NCBI RefSeq assembly: GCF_042652965.1
Contig: NZ_JBHSHL010000003.1
Location: 1 to 64,000, forward strand
From: Filifactor villosus
Lineage (GTDB): Bacteria > Bacillota > Clostridia > Peptostreptococcales > Filifactoraceae
Direction of reading: 5' to 3'
Length of the DNA: 64,000 nucleotides
Position 1 is the first letter of the stretch, and every line of letters begins with the position of its first letter. Shown here piece by piece: positions 27,967 through 36,370 of this stretch. Made by a program: the position numbers and the translations under genes. Below the pieces are notes generated by a model. The model did not search any database, was not told where the DNA came from, and saw only the letters and a list, made by a program, of their open reading frames with translations.

Positions 27967-28239
27967 TTATTGTTCTATAATCTCACAGATACAGCTTGAT
28001 GCATCAAGGATATATAGTGGTATCACACAGTTTTTTTCTCTATCGCTTTGTTCCAACTCGTTATCTCGAACCATCTTGTCAAAATGTTCCTTGAGTGTCT
28101 GTAGTGCTTTTTCCTGCTCTTCGGATATACCATTGATGTAATCTTGTATGTCTTCCACCTGATCATTTAAGGCCTCTCGAACGTTTTTGGATAGATTGTT
28201 CAAGGCTTCATGTATTACTTTTTCAGTAAATTTGGTCAT
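27967..28239 (-). CDS. small helical accessory protein (C-terminal part of a split paralogue)
   Basis: The 90-residue protein starts at an ATG overlapping the previous gene's stop (ATGA, 4-base overlap). Its sequence (TKFTEKVIHEALNNL ... DVEDIQDYI-like) aligns with the last 90 residues of the 245-residue protein at 28729 (NTFLSSSVKEALKKC ... IYEDVESEI). Joined with the upstream 159-residue protein it would give a full-length paralogue, so this is either a separately translated subunit or the result of a frameshift in the A7 run at 28244-28250. An alternative start at 28287 lies inside the upstream gene. Confidence 0.6.
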   Translation of the reverse strand: MTKFTEKVIHEALNNLSKNVREALNDQVEDIQDYINGISEEQEKALQTLKEHFDKMVRDNELEQSDREKNCVIPLYILDASSCICEIIEQ

Positions 28240-28715
28240 TGCATTTTTTTCTCTATGCCTGAATCCAGTTTTAAGATTTTTAAGCATTCGGAATCATCAA
28301 GTGACATTCTTTTTGCTAAAGGATCTTTGATCCCTCCGACAATTGTTTTTGAAATTTTACTTTTTCCGTTTTTTAATGCTTTTAAATTTGCGGTACTACG
28401 AGATCCTTCAGGGGCATTTTCAATCATGTTTATCAAGCTGTCGTAGTAATCCTCAACCAATTTCACACAACGTTTCTCTATGAAAGTGGCAGCTTCAAAA
28501 TAACCTTCTGAAAAAGAAACCAATATTTCATTCAAACGATTGGTGGTGTAGATATTAGCCTCCTTTTTGTTGTAAGATTTTTCGGAAGAAACTTTCTCAG
28601 TACAAGCTGATTGAATATTTTGACCGAATCTACTGATAGTTTCGCTGCCAAAAACATCTCCGACGGTCTCTATACACTTGCCTATACCTCTTCCTAACCA
28701 CGAAAAAAAACCCAT
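28236..28715 (-). CDS. helical accessory protein (N-terminal part of a split paralogue)
   Basis: The 159-residue protein starts MGFFSWLGRGIGKC, with a glycine-rich amphipathic N-terminus, and continues as a helical domain ending KRMSLDDSECLKILKLDSG. This last motif matches RKVSLDNPECKEIVKMIPG in the 245-residue neighbour, and the preceding 90 residues also align. AGAGGAGG lies 7 bases before the ATG at 28715; the longer frame overlaps the upstream gene by 32 bases and lacks a good site. The frame ends just after the A7 run, where a -1 shift would continue into the 90-residue gene. Confidence 0.65.
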   Translation of the reverse strand: MGFFSWLGRGIGKCIETVGDVFGSETISRFGQNIQSACTEKVSSEKSYNKKEANIYTTNRLNEILVSFSEGYFEAATFIEKRCVKLVEDYYDSLINMIENAPEGSRSTANLKALKNGKSKISKTIVGGIKDPLAKRMSLDDSECLKILKLDSGIEKKMQ

Positions 28716-28728
28716 TTTTATACCTCCT

Positions 28729-29466
28729 CTACAAAGTTTCCAGAACAATGTCACAAGCATCTATAGAAAAATAAGCATCTATCATTTGTTTTCGGGCAGT
28801 TACTTCATAGTTGTCCTCGTCAATTGCAGACAAAGATGCCTTCAAATGATCATTTTCCTTTTGAATGGATTCTACTGCACCAATGATTTCACTTTCCACA
28901 TCTTCGTAAATTTCGTCCAAGTTTTCATGGATGTTGGAACAACACTTTTTGAGTGCTTCTTTTACAGAGGAGCTCAAAAATGTATTCATGGCGACTTCTT
29001 TTTTTGAACCGGGAATCATCTTTACGATTTCTTTGCATTCCGGATTGTCCAAAGAAACTTTTCGTGACAGTTCGTTGTCGATAGTTCCTTTGATCCTTGA
29101 AGATATCTTATTGATTTGCTTTTCTATTCTCTTAATACGAATACCATACTTATCCACCTTATCAGCATTATCATTTAAAATATCGTGAAGTTCGTCTACA
29201 TAATAATTTACTTCATCTGTTGCAGCACTTTCCACTTCGCATGCTTTAAGGCGCACTTGGTCTTTGAAGTCAGAAAAAATTTGTGTGATACGATCGATAT
29301 TTTCAAGTGAAGAATTATTGTTGATAGAATCGGTCTTTCCTGCTTCTTTTGAGGGTTTTTTAAAGAGATCTACAAGTTTTTTTACAACTTTTATGATTAT
29401 GCCGAAAATTTCACCGGTGCCATCGCCTAATGGCGGAAACGTTGGTCCTACAATATTCTGACTCAT
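28729..29466 (-). CDS. helical accessory protein of the patatin/dynamin operon
   Basis: I do not recognise a named family. The 245-residue protein has an N-terminal Pro/Gly-rich stretch with a hydrophobic helix (IFGIIIKVVKKLVDLFKK, about residues 20-37), then long helical segments and a central motif RKVSLDNPECKEIVKM (about 136-151). GGAGGAG lies 6 bases before the ATG. Its layout repeats in the two following genes. The hydrophobic/basic start could bind membrane, which would suit a partner of a dynamin-like GTPase. It begins 18 bases after the dynamin stop, so co-transcription is very likely. Confidence 0.7.
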   Translation of the reverse strand: MSQNIVGPTFPPLGDGTGEIFGIIIKVVKKLVDLFKKPSKEAGKTDSINNNSSLENIDRITQIFSDFKDQVRLKACEVESAATDEVNYYVDELHDILNDNADKVDKYGIRIKRIEKQINKISSRIKGTIDNELSRKVSLDNPECKEIVKMIPGSKKEVAMNTFLSSSVKEALKKCCSNIHENLDEIYEDVESEIIGAVESIQKENDHLKASLSAIDEDNYEVTARKQMIDAYFSIDACDIVLETL

Positions 29467-29484
29467 ATGCTCTCCTCCAATTTT

Positions 29485-31782
29485 CTATGCTAAACTTGTG
29501 ATAGCTTTTTCCAGTTCATCTGCCCTTTGAGAGGTCGCGATCTTCAATTTCTTCAATAGGCTCTCAAGTTCTTTTTTATCTTGTTCAGCTTCTTTATATT
29601 TAGCATCATATTCTGCCTGTTTCTTTTTGATTTCTTCAATACCGCCTTGGCTTGTCCTGATAATCTCTTCTTGATTCTTTTTGATACTTAACATGGTTTC
29701 TCGAATAGACTCTTTACAGATTTCATAACTTCCGATAATATCATCAATCAAAAGTTGCTTGTGGTTTTGCACGATCTCTCGGTTGATTTTATTTTTTAGA
29801 AGAGCTATATTTGTGAAATTTAATAGATCTTGATAGTTTTCGTTGATATTTTTAATCCGGAACTTTCTTATAATGGAGTCAAGATCCCAGGATCTATCAT
29901 CATCATCCGATAGATTATTATAGTCTTTGAGTAAGGTATATAGATATCCGGAAACAGGGAGAAGGTTCTTTTTTGCTAGCTCCAAGCTTGCATAAGCACC
30001 TTTGCCTTTCAGATATTTCAGCCACTCTTCTTGTTGTTCGATCCAGCTTTCTCTCGGTCTATTTAAGGTATCGATTTGGGTCGCGATGATATACACTTTT
30101 CCGGGATTGTATCTGGTGTTTGCAAATACGCTATAGATGGTAGCCATCTCCTGACCTGTTAAAGCGTCAGATTTAATACATACGAGTACTGCGTTGGCTC
30201 TATCGATATAATCTCGGGTAATATTTGATCTATATTCCACGACATCGTCTAATCCCGGAGTATCAACTAGAACAACCCCCTCCGGAAGTTCAAACTCTTG
30301 AAGACTGACCTCAACTTCTTTAACAAAATAGTGGCAAACGGATTTTGAGGAAGTCCACTTTTTAATTTCTGTTACTAAATCTTCCTTGGTATTACAGGTA
30401 ATGATTTTATCGTTTTGACCTAACCAGTTACTTTTTTGACTATCAGCGCCTAAGGTAGCATATTCTTCCAAGAAAACAGATGCTTTGGCTTCGTTTGCAC
30501 TATTCCATAAATCGTTCCATTCAAGTTCATTATAAAAAGTTACTTTGATAGAATTTAATGGAGCTTTTTTGAACTTGGTCAAGGCGGCTGTTTCCGGTGT
30601 CACCTTTGTTGAAGCGTATTCATATCCGAGAAGAGCATTGATTAAAGTTGATTTTCCAGCCTTGATAGCACCAACTAAAGCAATATGGAACTCCGAATCG
30701 GAACATCTTTTCAAGAAATTATCAATATCTTTAAACATTTTTGATGTTATAAAGTCGTTAATTCCTTCTGTTTGAAGAATGCTCTTTACCTTTGATATTT
30801 TAGTAGCGTATTTTTCTACTGTTGCATCCCATAGGTATGCATTGTCTACCGAATTAGTATCGGCAATTTTTTTTAAAGCATTTAGCTTTGCTTCATACTC
30901 CTTGCGAGTATCTTCGCTTGTGAACTTGAATTCTGTCATTTTTTCATCCTCCATATAATTTATTTGTATTTTAAAAGATTTCCTTTTTTTAGCAGGTCTG
31001 TACTTTTTTCGTGATTGGATTTTCAAATTTGTTGAGGAACATATATCAGCTAAATGGAGCAATGCTGATTTCGTATCCATATATCCCAGATCCATTCTTT
31101 TTCTAATCGATCTTTGGTCAAAGTCTAAGGTTCCATCTATGAAACCGCCCAAATTCTCTGAAGGGAAAACTTCAATTATTTGGCCTAAGAAATTTCTTAT
31201 ATTTGCAGGATTTTTCGATAAATGAAGTATGATAATATAATCCAGATTTTCCCTTTCAAGCGGTCGTACGGGAATATTGTCACCGTTAGCACCTCCATCG
31301 ACATACCACTCACCATCGATGTTAATACTTTCGAAAACAATGGGCATTGCTGAAGATGCCAGAAGAATACGCTTTTTAAATTCCACATCATAAACATCAG
31401 ACCATTTAAAGTATTTATACTCGTCTTTGTCTCTATTGCGACAAGTAACGTAACAAGCCTTACATGTATTGTTATTTGAAGGACATCTCACTGCTTCTTC
31501 TATCAATTGAGACAGTTTTTCTTGTGAAAAAAGACATTCTCCGTTATCAAAAGAATCTATTTTCTTTTTATGTAAAATATCTTCGTTAGTTATTCCTTTC
31601 CAGATTTCCTCTGCGATTTGATAACTACCCTTATAAAATAACGCGGCGTTCAAAGCTCCGACGGAAGTGCCTGAAACACAAGTAACAAAAGGCTCTATAC
31701 CTAATTCTCGGATTGCTTTCCAAGCTCCAATTTGATATGCACCTTTACCTCCGCCGCCTTCAAAGACTATACCGATGTTCAT
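29485..31782 (-). CDS. patatin-like phospholipase joined to a dynamin-like GTPase
   Basis: The single 765-residue frame has two parts. Residues 1-275 are a patatin lipase: oxyanion loop GGGGKG (9-14), nucleophile elbow GTSVG (Ser40), catalytic Asp162 in DGG, and an unusual Cys cluster (C100, C107, C110, C114). Residues 282-765 are a dynamin-like GTPase: P-loop GAIKAGKST (371-379), switch Thr in VTPET, DTPG (507-510), a TQID G4 (568-571) and a C-terminal coiled coil (690-765). AAAGGAGGG precedes ATG 31782. A second GGAGG stands 8 bases before an in-frame ATG at 30939, so the GTPase may also be made alone. It heads an operon with three or four helical partners. Confidence 0.85.
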   Translation of the reverse strand: MNIGIVFEGGGGKGAYQIGAWKAIRELGIEPFVTCVSGTSVGALNAALFYKGSYQIAEEIWKGITNEDILHKKKIDSFDNGECLFSQEKLSQLIEEAVRCPSNNNTCKACYVTCRNRDKDEYKYFKWSDVYDVEFKKRILLASSAMPIVFESINIDGEWYVDGGANGDNIPVRPLERENLDYIIILHLSKNPANIRNFLGQIIEVFPSENLGGFIDGTLDFDQRSIRKRMDLGYMDTKSALLHLADICSSTNLKIQSRKKYRPAKKRKSFKIQINYMEDEKMTEFKFTSEDTRKEYEAKLNALKKIADTNSVDNAYLWDATVEKYATKISKVKSILQTEGINDFITSKMFKDIDNFLKRCSDSEFHIALVGAIKAGKSTLINALLGYEYASTKVTPETAALTKFKKAPLNSIKVTFYNELEWNDLWNSANEAKASVFLEEYATLGADSQKSNWLGQNDKIITCNTKEDLVTEIKKWTSSKSVCHYFVKEVEVSLQEFELPEGVVLVDTPGLDDVVEYRSNITRDYIDRANAVLVCIKSDALTGQEMATIYSVFANTRYNPGKVYIIATQIDTLNRPRESWIEQQEEWLKYLKGKGAYASLELAKKNLLPVSGYLYTLLKDYNNLSDDDDRSWDLDSIIRKFRIKNINENYQDLLNFTNIALLKNKINREIVQNHKQLLIDDIIGSYEICKESIRETMLSIKKNQEEIIRTSQGGIEEIKKKQAEYDAKYKEAEQDKKELESLLKKLKIATSQRADELEKAITSLA
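30939..30952 (-). promoter_or_regulatory. internal ribosome binding site and start for the dynamin-like GTPase
   Basis: GGAGG (30948-30952) lies 8 bases before the ATG whose first base is 30939, at residue 282 of the fused frame and exactly where the GTPase-type sequence begins. Such a site inside a true single gene would be unusual. It suggests separate or additional translation of a 484-residue GTPase. Confidence 0.7.
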
Positions 31783-32434
31783 TTGTTATCCCTCCTTTAG
31801 GATAAGAGCGTATTGACCTATCAAAAAACAATTAAATAATATACTTATCATCTCAAAATCAAACTAAACCAATTGGAGACAAAACGGATGTATTACCTTT
31901 TGATCAATAAATCGATTCTATACAGAGATATTCGTCTTTTTTTGTCATATTTTTAAATACAAAGCTAAACCGGGCTCTGATAGAATTAATTGTGTACATA
32001 AAAAAATAATCACTTACTTTATAATATACCAAATCAACGAATTTAACTACCCCTAAAACAAGATTTCATTGATAATATTATTTATAAAATTTCAAATATA
32101 AAAGTAATCGTTAGACTGTATATGTATAGGTTAATCTGAAAACAAAAAATCTCTTTGAAAGTCGCTCCAATAAGTCACAAAATCTTCTCCGAGAGCGTGT
32201 GCATGAGGTACGAACGGTGGTTAGAGAGGTTGGGGAAATTATTTAATTTCCCCTCCTGCTCGATTTCGCTTTAAAAAATGTTTATACAGGGTGCATTCGG
32301 ACAATAGTTTACAAAAAAGTCCAAGAAAACTCCCGAGGTTTGTAAAATGACTTTTTCAATTAAGAAAAAGATGTTGTAAAGAAGAGGTTTTTTGTATACG
32401 TGGTTCTCCTAATACAAGCGGAATTTCGAAGAAC
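31783..32434. other. gene-free AT-rich stretch upstream of the patatin/dynamin operon
   Basis: No gene is visible. A perfect palindrome GGGGAAATT/AATTTCCCC lies at 32233-32254. The part nearest the operon is very AT-rich and could hold its promoter (a TATATT at about 31838-31833 on the minus strand), but I see no matching -35 box. Confidence 0.5.
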
Positions 32435-33895
32435 TTACTTCGCCCAAAGAGATACGAGTTCCGCCAGCAGATGGACTCCGTAACCGGTGCCGCCCTTTGT
32501 CAAGTACGGTTTTTCCGTCTCGATAAAGGCGGTTCCTGCGATATCTAGATGGATCCAAGGTTTGTCCTGAGCGAAGGCTCCGACGAAGGCACCTGCACTG
32601 CAGCAACCTCCCCAACGTCCTCCCGAGTTCTTGAGATCGGCAACGCTCGATTTGTTCTTATCTTCCAAAGCCTTGTTGATCGGCATACGCCAAACGGGCT
32701 CCAAAGAAGCTTGAGAAGCCTTGTATACATCATCCCAAAGGTTGTCATCTCTAGTGATAACTCCCGCATATTCCTCGCCGAGCGCCACAACGACAGCTCC
32801 CGTCAAGGTACAGATGTCAACGATGCGGCAGGCATGTTCTTTTTCGATCGCATAGGTAATTGCATCGGCAAGAGTCAATCTTCCTTCGGCATCGGTGTTG
32901 ACCACTTCGATGGTTTTTCCGCTCATCGAAGTGAGGATATCTCCCGGCAGGTAGGCATGGCCGCTTATCATGTTTTCGCAGGTCGCTACGATTCCTACTA
33001 CATTGATCTTGGGCTTTCTCTTTCCGATCTCGTGCATTGCGCCGATGACCGCCGCGGAACCGCCCATATCGCTCTTCATCGTCATCATCGAGTCGGTGGG
33101 TTTGATGGAGTAGCCGCCGCTGTCATAGGTCAGGCCTTTGCCGACCAAGGCGGTAATTTCGGAAGAAGAGGGGTCTCCCATATGCTTCATAACGATCAAT
33201 TGAGGCTCTTCGTCCGAACCCTTGGCAACGCTCAGGAAGGCATTCATATTCAGAGCTTCAATTTCGGAGCGGCCCATAACGTTGATCTCAATGCCGACCT
33301 CATTGCATACCCTTGTCGCTTCTTCGGCAAGTTTTTTTGGTTTCATAATGTTTGCAGGCTCATCCACGAGTTTTCTTGCAATCAAAATCGACTGTGCAAG
33401 AGAATACCCCCTCTCAACTGCGGTTTCAGCATCTTCATGAGAATCGATGAAGGTAAGGCTCTCGAGTTTTTTGGCTTCTTTGCTCGAAGAAAGGAATTTG
33501 TCAAAACGATAGCTTGCAAGAGCACTTACCTTTGCAATCGCGCTCAATTTGTCCGAGCATACGATGTCGGAAAGTTCGTTAAGATAGACGGCTACACGCG
33601 AGGGTTTCTTTGATACGGCTTGCTTTACTCCTGCTCCGATCACATCGGTAGCCGTTTCAAAATACACCTCTTCCTTTTTTCCCAGACCTGCGAGGATGAT
33701 CTGTACCGGTTTCTCTGCACTCGATGCGGAGATTGTAAAATACGTTTCTTTTTTTGCTTCAAAAAAATCCTTGTTCAAATAGGGTTTCACTACATCTAAA
33801 AGTTCTTTGTGATCGACACTTTGGCCCTCGCAGAGAGGAAGGACGACCACATCGTAAGAACTTAATTCCAATTGATTGTTCACTTTAAATTCCAT
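32435..33895 (-). CDS. pepA: leucyl aminopeptidase (M17 family)
   Basis: The 486-residue cytosolic metallopeptidase removes N-terminal residues from peptides. The family signature NTDAEGRLTLAD is present, with metal and active-site stretches VGKGLTYDSGGYSIKP and MKSDMGGSAAVIGA. The usual two-domain length is kept. The frame is open 26 codons further upstream, but AAGGAGG lies about 9 bases before ATG 33895 and MEFKV fits the family. It is a single gene on the minus strand. A peptide-fermenting lifestyle would make it a central enzyme. Confidence 0.95.
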   Translation of the reverse strand: MEFKVNNQLELSSYDVVVLPLCEGQSVDHKELLDVVKPYLNKDFFEAKKETYFTISASSAEKPVQIILAGLGKKEEVYFETATDVIGAGVKQAVSKKPSRVAVYLNELSDIVCSDKLSAIAKVSALASYRFDKFLSSSKEAKKLESLTFIDSHEDAETAVERGYSLAQSILIARKLVDEPANIMKPKKLAEEATRVCNEVGIEINVMGRSEIEALNMNAFLSVAKGSDEEPQLIVMKHMGDPSSSEITALVGKGLTYDSGGYSIKPTDSMMTMKSDMGGSAAVIGAMHEIGKRKPKINVVGIVATCENMISGHAYLPGDILTSMSGKTIEVVNTDAEGRLTLADAITYAIEKEHACRIVDICTLTGAVVVALGEEYAGVITRDDNLWDDVYKASQASLEPVWRMPINKALEDKNKSSVADLKNSGGRWGGCCSAGAFVGAFAQDKPWIHLDIAGTAFIETEKPYLTKGGTGYGVHLLAELVSLWAK

Positions 33896-34134
33896 TGTTG
33901 AAAACCTCCTTAAAAAATACATTTCATCTAAGTTTATACCAAAGAACGGGATTCGTAAACAGAAGATGGACAAATCTTGAGAGCTTCGATCAAACTTTAG
34001 GATAAAAAGAAGAAGGGAGCAATGCCGTACATTGGATCTAGAGTATGGATTTAAGGGATTGACAAATTAGGTATGAGTATTTATACTACATAGTAGCGTT
34101 TGAGATACAATTGTTGAATTCACGGAGAAATTTT

Positions 34135-34485
34135 ATGGAAAAGCTTTACGGAAACTGTCCGTTTTTGGCAACGCAGAAGGTGTTGCAGGGCAAATGGGCG
34201 ATCATTATTTTACATCAACTCAGTGAGGGGACCAAACGTTTCGGTGAACTCGAAAAACGGATCCCGGAAGTAACGAGATCCGTCTTGACCAGACAACTTC
34301 GGCAGCTGGAGAAAGACAGACTCATAGATAGAAGGGTCTATGCGGAGGTGCCTCCTCGGGTAGAGTACAGCTTGAGCGAAATAGGAAGAAGGTTTGAGAG
34401 GGTTTTGAGTGAGATCGAGGTCTTTGGGGAACAGTACATCCGGGAAATACAAAACCGGGAGAGAACAACGGCGGATCGCCGTTAA
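34135..34485 (+). CDS. HxlR-family transcriptional regulator
   Basis: The 116-residue winged-helix protein has the HxlR opening CPFLATQKVLQGKWAIIILHQL, with its N-terminal Cys at residue 7 (a redox or aldehyde sensor in some relatives), then RFGELEKRIPEVTRSVLTRQLRQLEKDRLIDRR and the PPRVEYSLSEIG wing. GGAGAA lies 6-7 bases before ATG 34135; the longer frame from 34111 has no ribosome site. HxlR proteins usually control a neighbouring divergent gene, here possibly pepA 240 bases away, but that is a guess. Confidence 0.92.
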   Translation: MEKLYGNCPFLATQKVLQGKWAIIILHQLSEGTKRFGELEKRIPEVTRSVLTRQLRQLEKDRLIDRRVYAEVPPRVEYSLSEIGRRFERVLSEIEVFGEQYIREIQNRERTTADRR

Positions 34486-34662
34486 AGAAAGTTGTGTAAA
34501 GTAGCGACGAATTGAAGTTTAAAACAGGAATTTTTGTAAAAAATGTTCAAAGAGATGGACAAGGTTTATTAGAAAAAGTAGAATAAATAGGTAGAAAAAC
34601 AGAATTCTAAAAATAACTCCAAGGATATAATGGAGCTATTCATTTGCGGGGAGTAATGAGAT

Positions 34663-36075
34663 ATGAAACACTTTTTGAAGGTTTTTTTGATTACCGTACT
34701 ATCGGTCGGGATCATTGGAACGATAGGTACGAAGGTATATCTGGAACACGATGACAAAAAGAAAAAAGAAGAGATCACACCCGAAGTCGTCGAAGTTCTC
34801 GACAAGAAGGAAGGAATTACGGAAAGGACGAATATTCTCGTTTTGGGAGTGGATGCTCCCGAAAGAAATCGTGAGGGAGACATTCCGCGTTCGGATACGA
34901 TGATGCTTGTAAGTTTGGATCCGAATAAGAACTCGGCGTTTATCCTGTCGATCCCCAGAGATACAAGGGTGGTGCTTCCGGGAAGAAGGAAGGCGACGAA
35001 GATCAACCACGCTCATCGATTTGGAGGACCGGAGTTGTCCATCCAGGCGGTAAAAGAACTGTTGGGAATCCCGATTCATCACTATGCGGTCGTAGACTAT
35101 AAGGCACTGTATCAAATTGTGGATAAGGTGGGCGGAGTCGAAATTACCATCGATCATCCCGGAGGCCTTCACTATACCGACAATGCAATCAAACCTCCTC
35201 TTCGCATCGACTTGGAGCAGGGAACGCATCTTCTTGACGGACGGAAGGCGGAGCAATATCTGAGATATCGAAAAGGATATACGGCGGGAGATCTCGGTCG
35301 GGTGGAAGCGCAACAGAAGTTTATCGGCGCTTTGATCGACAAGGTCCTGTCACCCGAATCCATCACAAAGATTCCACAGTTGCTCGAAACAGTCTATGAG
35401 AATGTGGAGACCGATCTCAGCAAAAAGGATATTTTGCAACTGGGTGTTTCGGCTGCAAATCTGAAACCGGAATATATTATCAAAGACGTGTTGGCGGGAG
35501 AGAGTCTCTACATCGGAAATATCTCCTACTTCCTGATGGATGAGCCGATATATAACGATCAGATCAAATATATGCTTGCAGGGGAATACTCCGATTGGGA
35601 ACATGAGAAGTTTCACAAGAGAAGTACCTTGGATATCGTTGCGATTCAGCGACAACATGAAGGAGAAGGTAAGAAGTCGAAGGGGAAGAAGGCGACCAAG
35701 ACGATTCCGGAGGAGCAGAACATTGTTCATGAGGATACTCTTCTTGAGGAGCAGGAACAACAGGAAGAGCCTACCACAACTCAAACAACGGAAGTTGTGG
35801 AGGGAGGGGAGCAAAACCCCGCAGATCAGACAGGAACAAACACGGGGGATCCCGCCTCGGCACCGAATCCGGGTACGGCGCAAAAGCCTTCGAATCCGAA
35901 CACGGGTCAAACACCCACAACTCCGACAAATCCGAGTGAGCCGGTAACACTTCAACCCGGACCTCCAACCGACACTACCGCTCCTACCGAGCCGGAAGTA
36001 AAGAATGAACCTAAGCCGGAACCGAATGTTCCTGCAGAACCTGCACCTGTAGAGGGTCAGGACTTGTTTTCTTAA
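34663..36075 (+). CDS. LytR-CpsA-Psr (LCP) family cell-wall ligase
   Basis: The 470-residue protein has a membrane anchor (about residues 7-25) and an extracellular LCP domain (about 55-250). Family residues lie in TNILVLGVDAPERN, RSDTMMLVSLD, SIPRDTRV and the C-terminal LRYRKGYTAGDLGRVEAQQKFI. LCP enzymes move undecaprenyl-linked polymers such as teichoic acid or capsule onto peptidoglycan. From about residue 325 a low-complexity Lys/Glu then Pro/Thr-rich tail of about 145 residues follows, likely a wall-spanning spacer. A TATAAT lies 32 bases before the ATG. The gene precedes the serS leader. Confidence 0.92.
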   Translation: MKHFLKVFLITVLSVGIIGTIGTKVYLEHDDKKKKEEITPEVVEVLDKKEGITERTNILVLGVDAPERNREGDIPRSDTMMLVSLDPNKNSAFILSIPRDTRVVLPGRRKATKINHAHRFGGPELSIQAVKELLGIPIHHYAVVDYKALYQIVDKVGGVEITIDHPGGLHYTDNAIKPPLRIDLEQGTHLLDGRKAEQYLRYRKGYTAGDLGRVEAQQKFIGALIDKVLSPESITKIPQLLETVYENVETDLSKKDILQLGVSAANLKPEYIIKDVLAGESLYIGNISYFLMDEPIYNDQIKYMLAGEYSDWEHEKFHKRSTLDIVAIQRQHEGEGKKSKGKKATKTIPEEQNIVHEDTLLEEQEQQEEPTTTQTTEVVEGGEQNPADQTGTNTGDPASAPNPGTAQKPSNPNTGQTPTTPTNPSEPVTLQPGPPTDTTAPTEPEVKNEPKPEPNVPAEPAPVEGQDLFS

Positions 36076-36090
36076 AATTTGAATAACAAC

Positions 36091-36119
36091 TTGAAAAAAC
36101 GGAAAACTTGTGCTATAGT
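36091..36119 (+). promoter_or_regulatory. sigma-A promoter of the serS T-box transcript
   Basis: TTGAAA (36091-36096), a 17-base spacer and TATAGT (36114-36119) preceded by TGC give a good consensus promoter. Confidence 0.75.
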
Positions 36120-36125
36120 ATGCAA

Positions 36126-36348
36126 AACGGCGTTGAAGAAGAGCAGTATAAGAGAAGAACCTTTCAGAGAGCGAATGGATGGTGAAAATTCGCAGGGGAA
36201 GTCTTAGAATCCGCTTCGGAGCCTTTTCGGGAAGACCGAAACGTGAAAGAAGCGTTAATTCTTTAGAGCCGGATTATAATCAAGTTAGGTGGTACCGCGG
36301 AATTTATACCTTCGTCCTAATGCAACAGCATTGGAACGAAGGTTTTTT
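36126..36348 (+). promoter_or_regulatory. T-box leader of serS
   Basis: The leader carries the T-box core AGGTGGTACCGCG (36287-36299) and then a terminator (ACCTTCGTCC...GGAACGAAGG plus six Ts, 36308-36348). Upstream, CAGAGAGCG fits the stem I AG-bulge region, and GAATCC at 36207-36212 offers UCC, a serine codon, as the specifier. Uncharged tRNA-Ser should stabilise the antiterminator and let serS be read. The specifier position is inferred by eye. Confidence 0.88.
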
Positions 36349-36370
36349 ATTAACAAAAAGGAGGATAACA

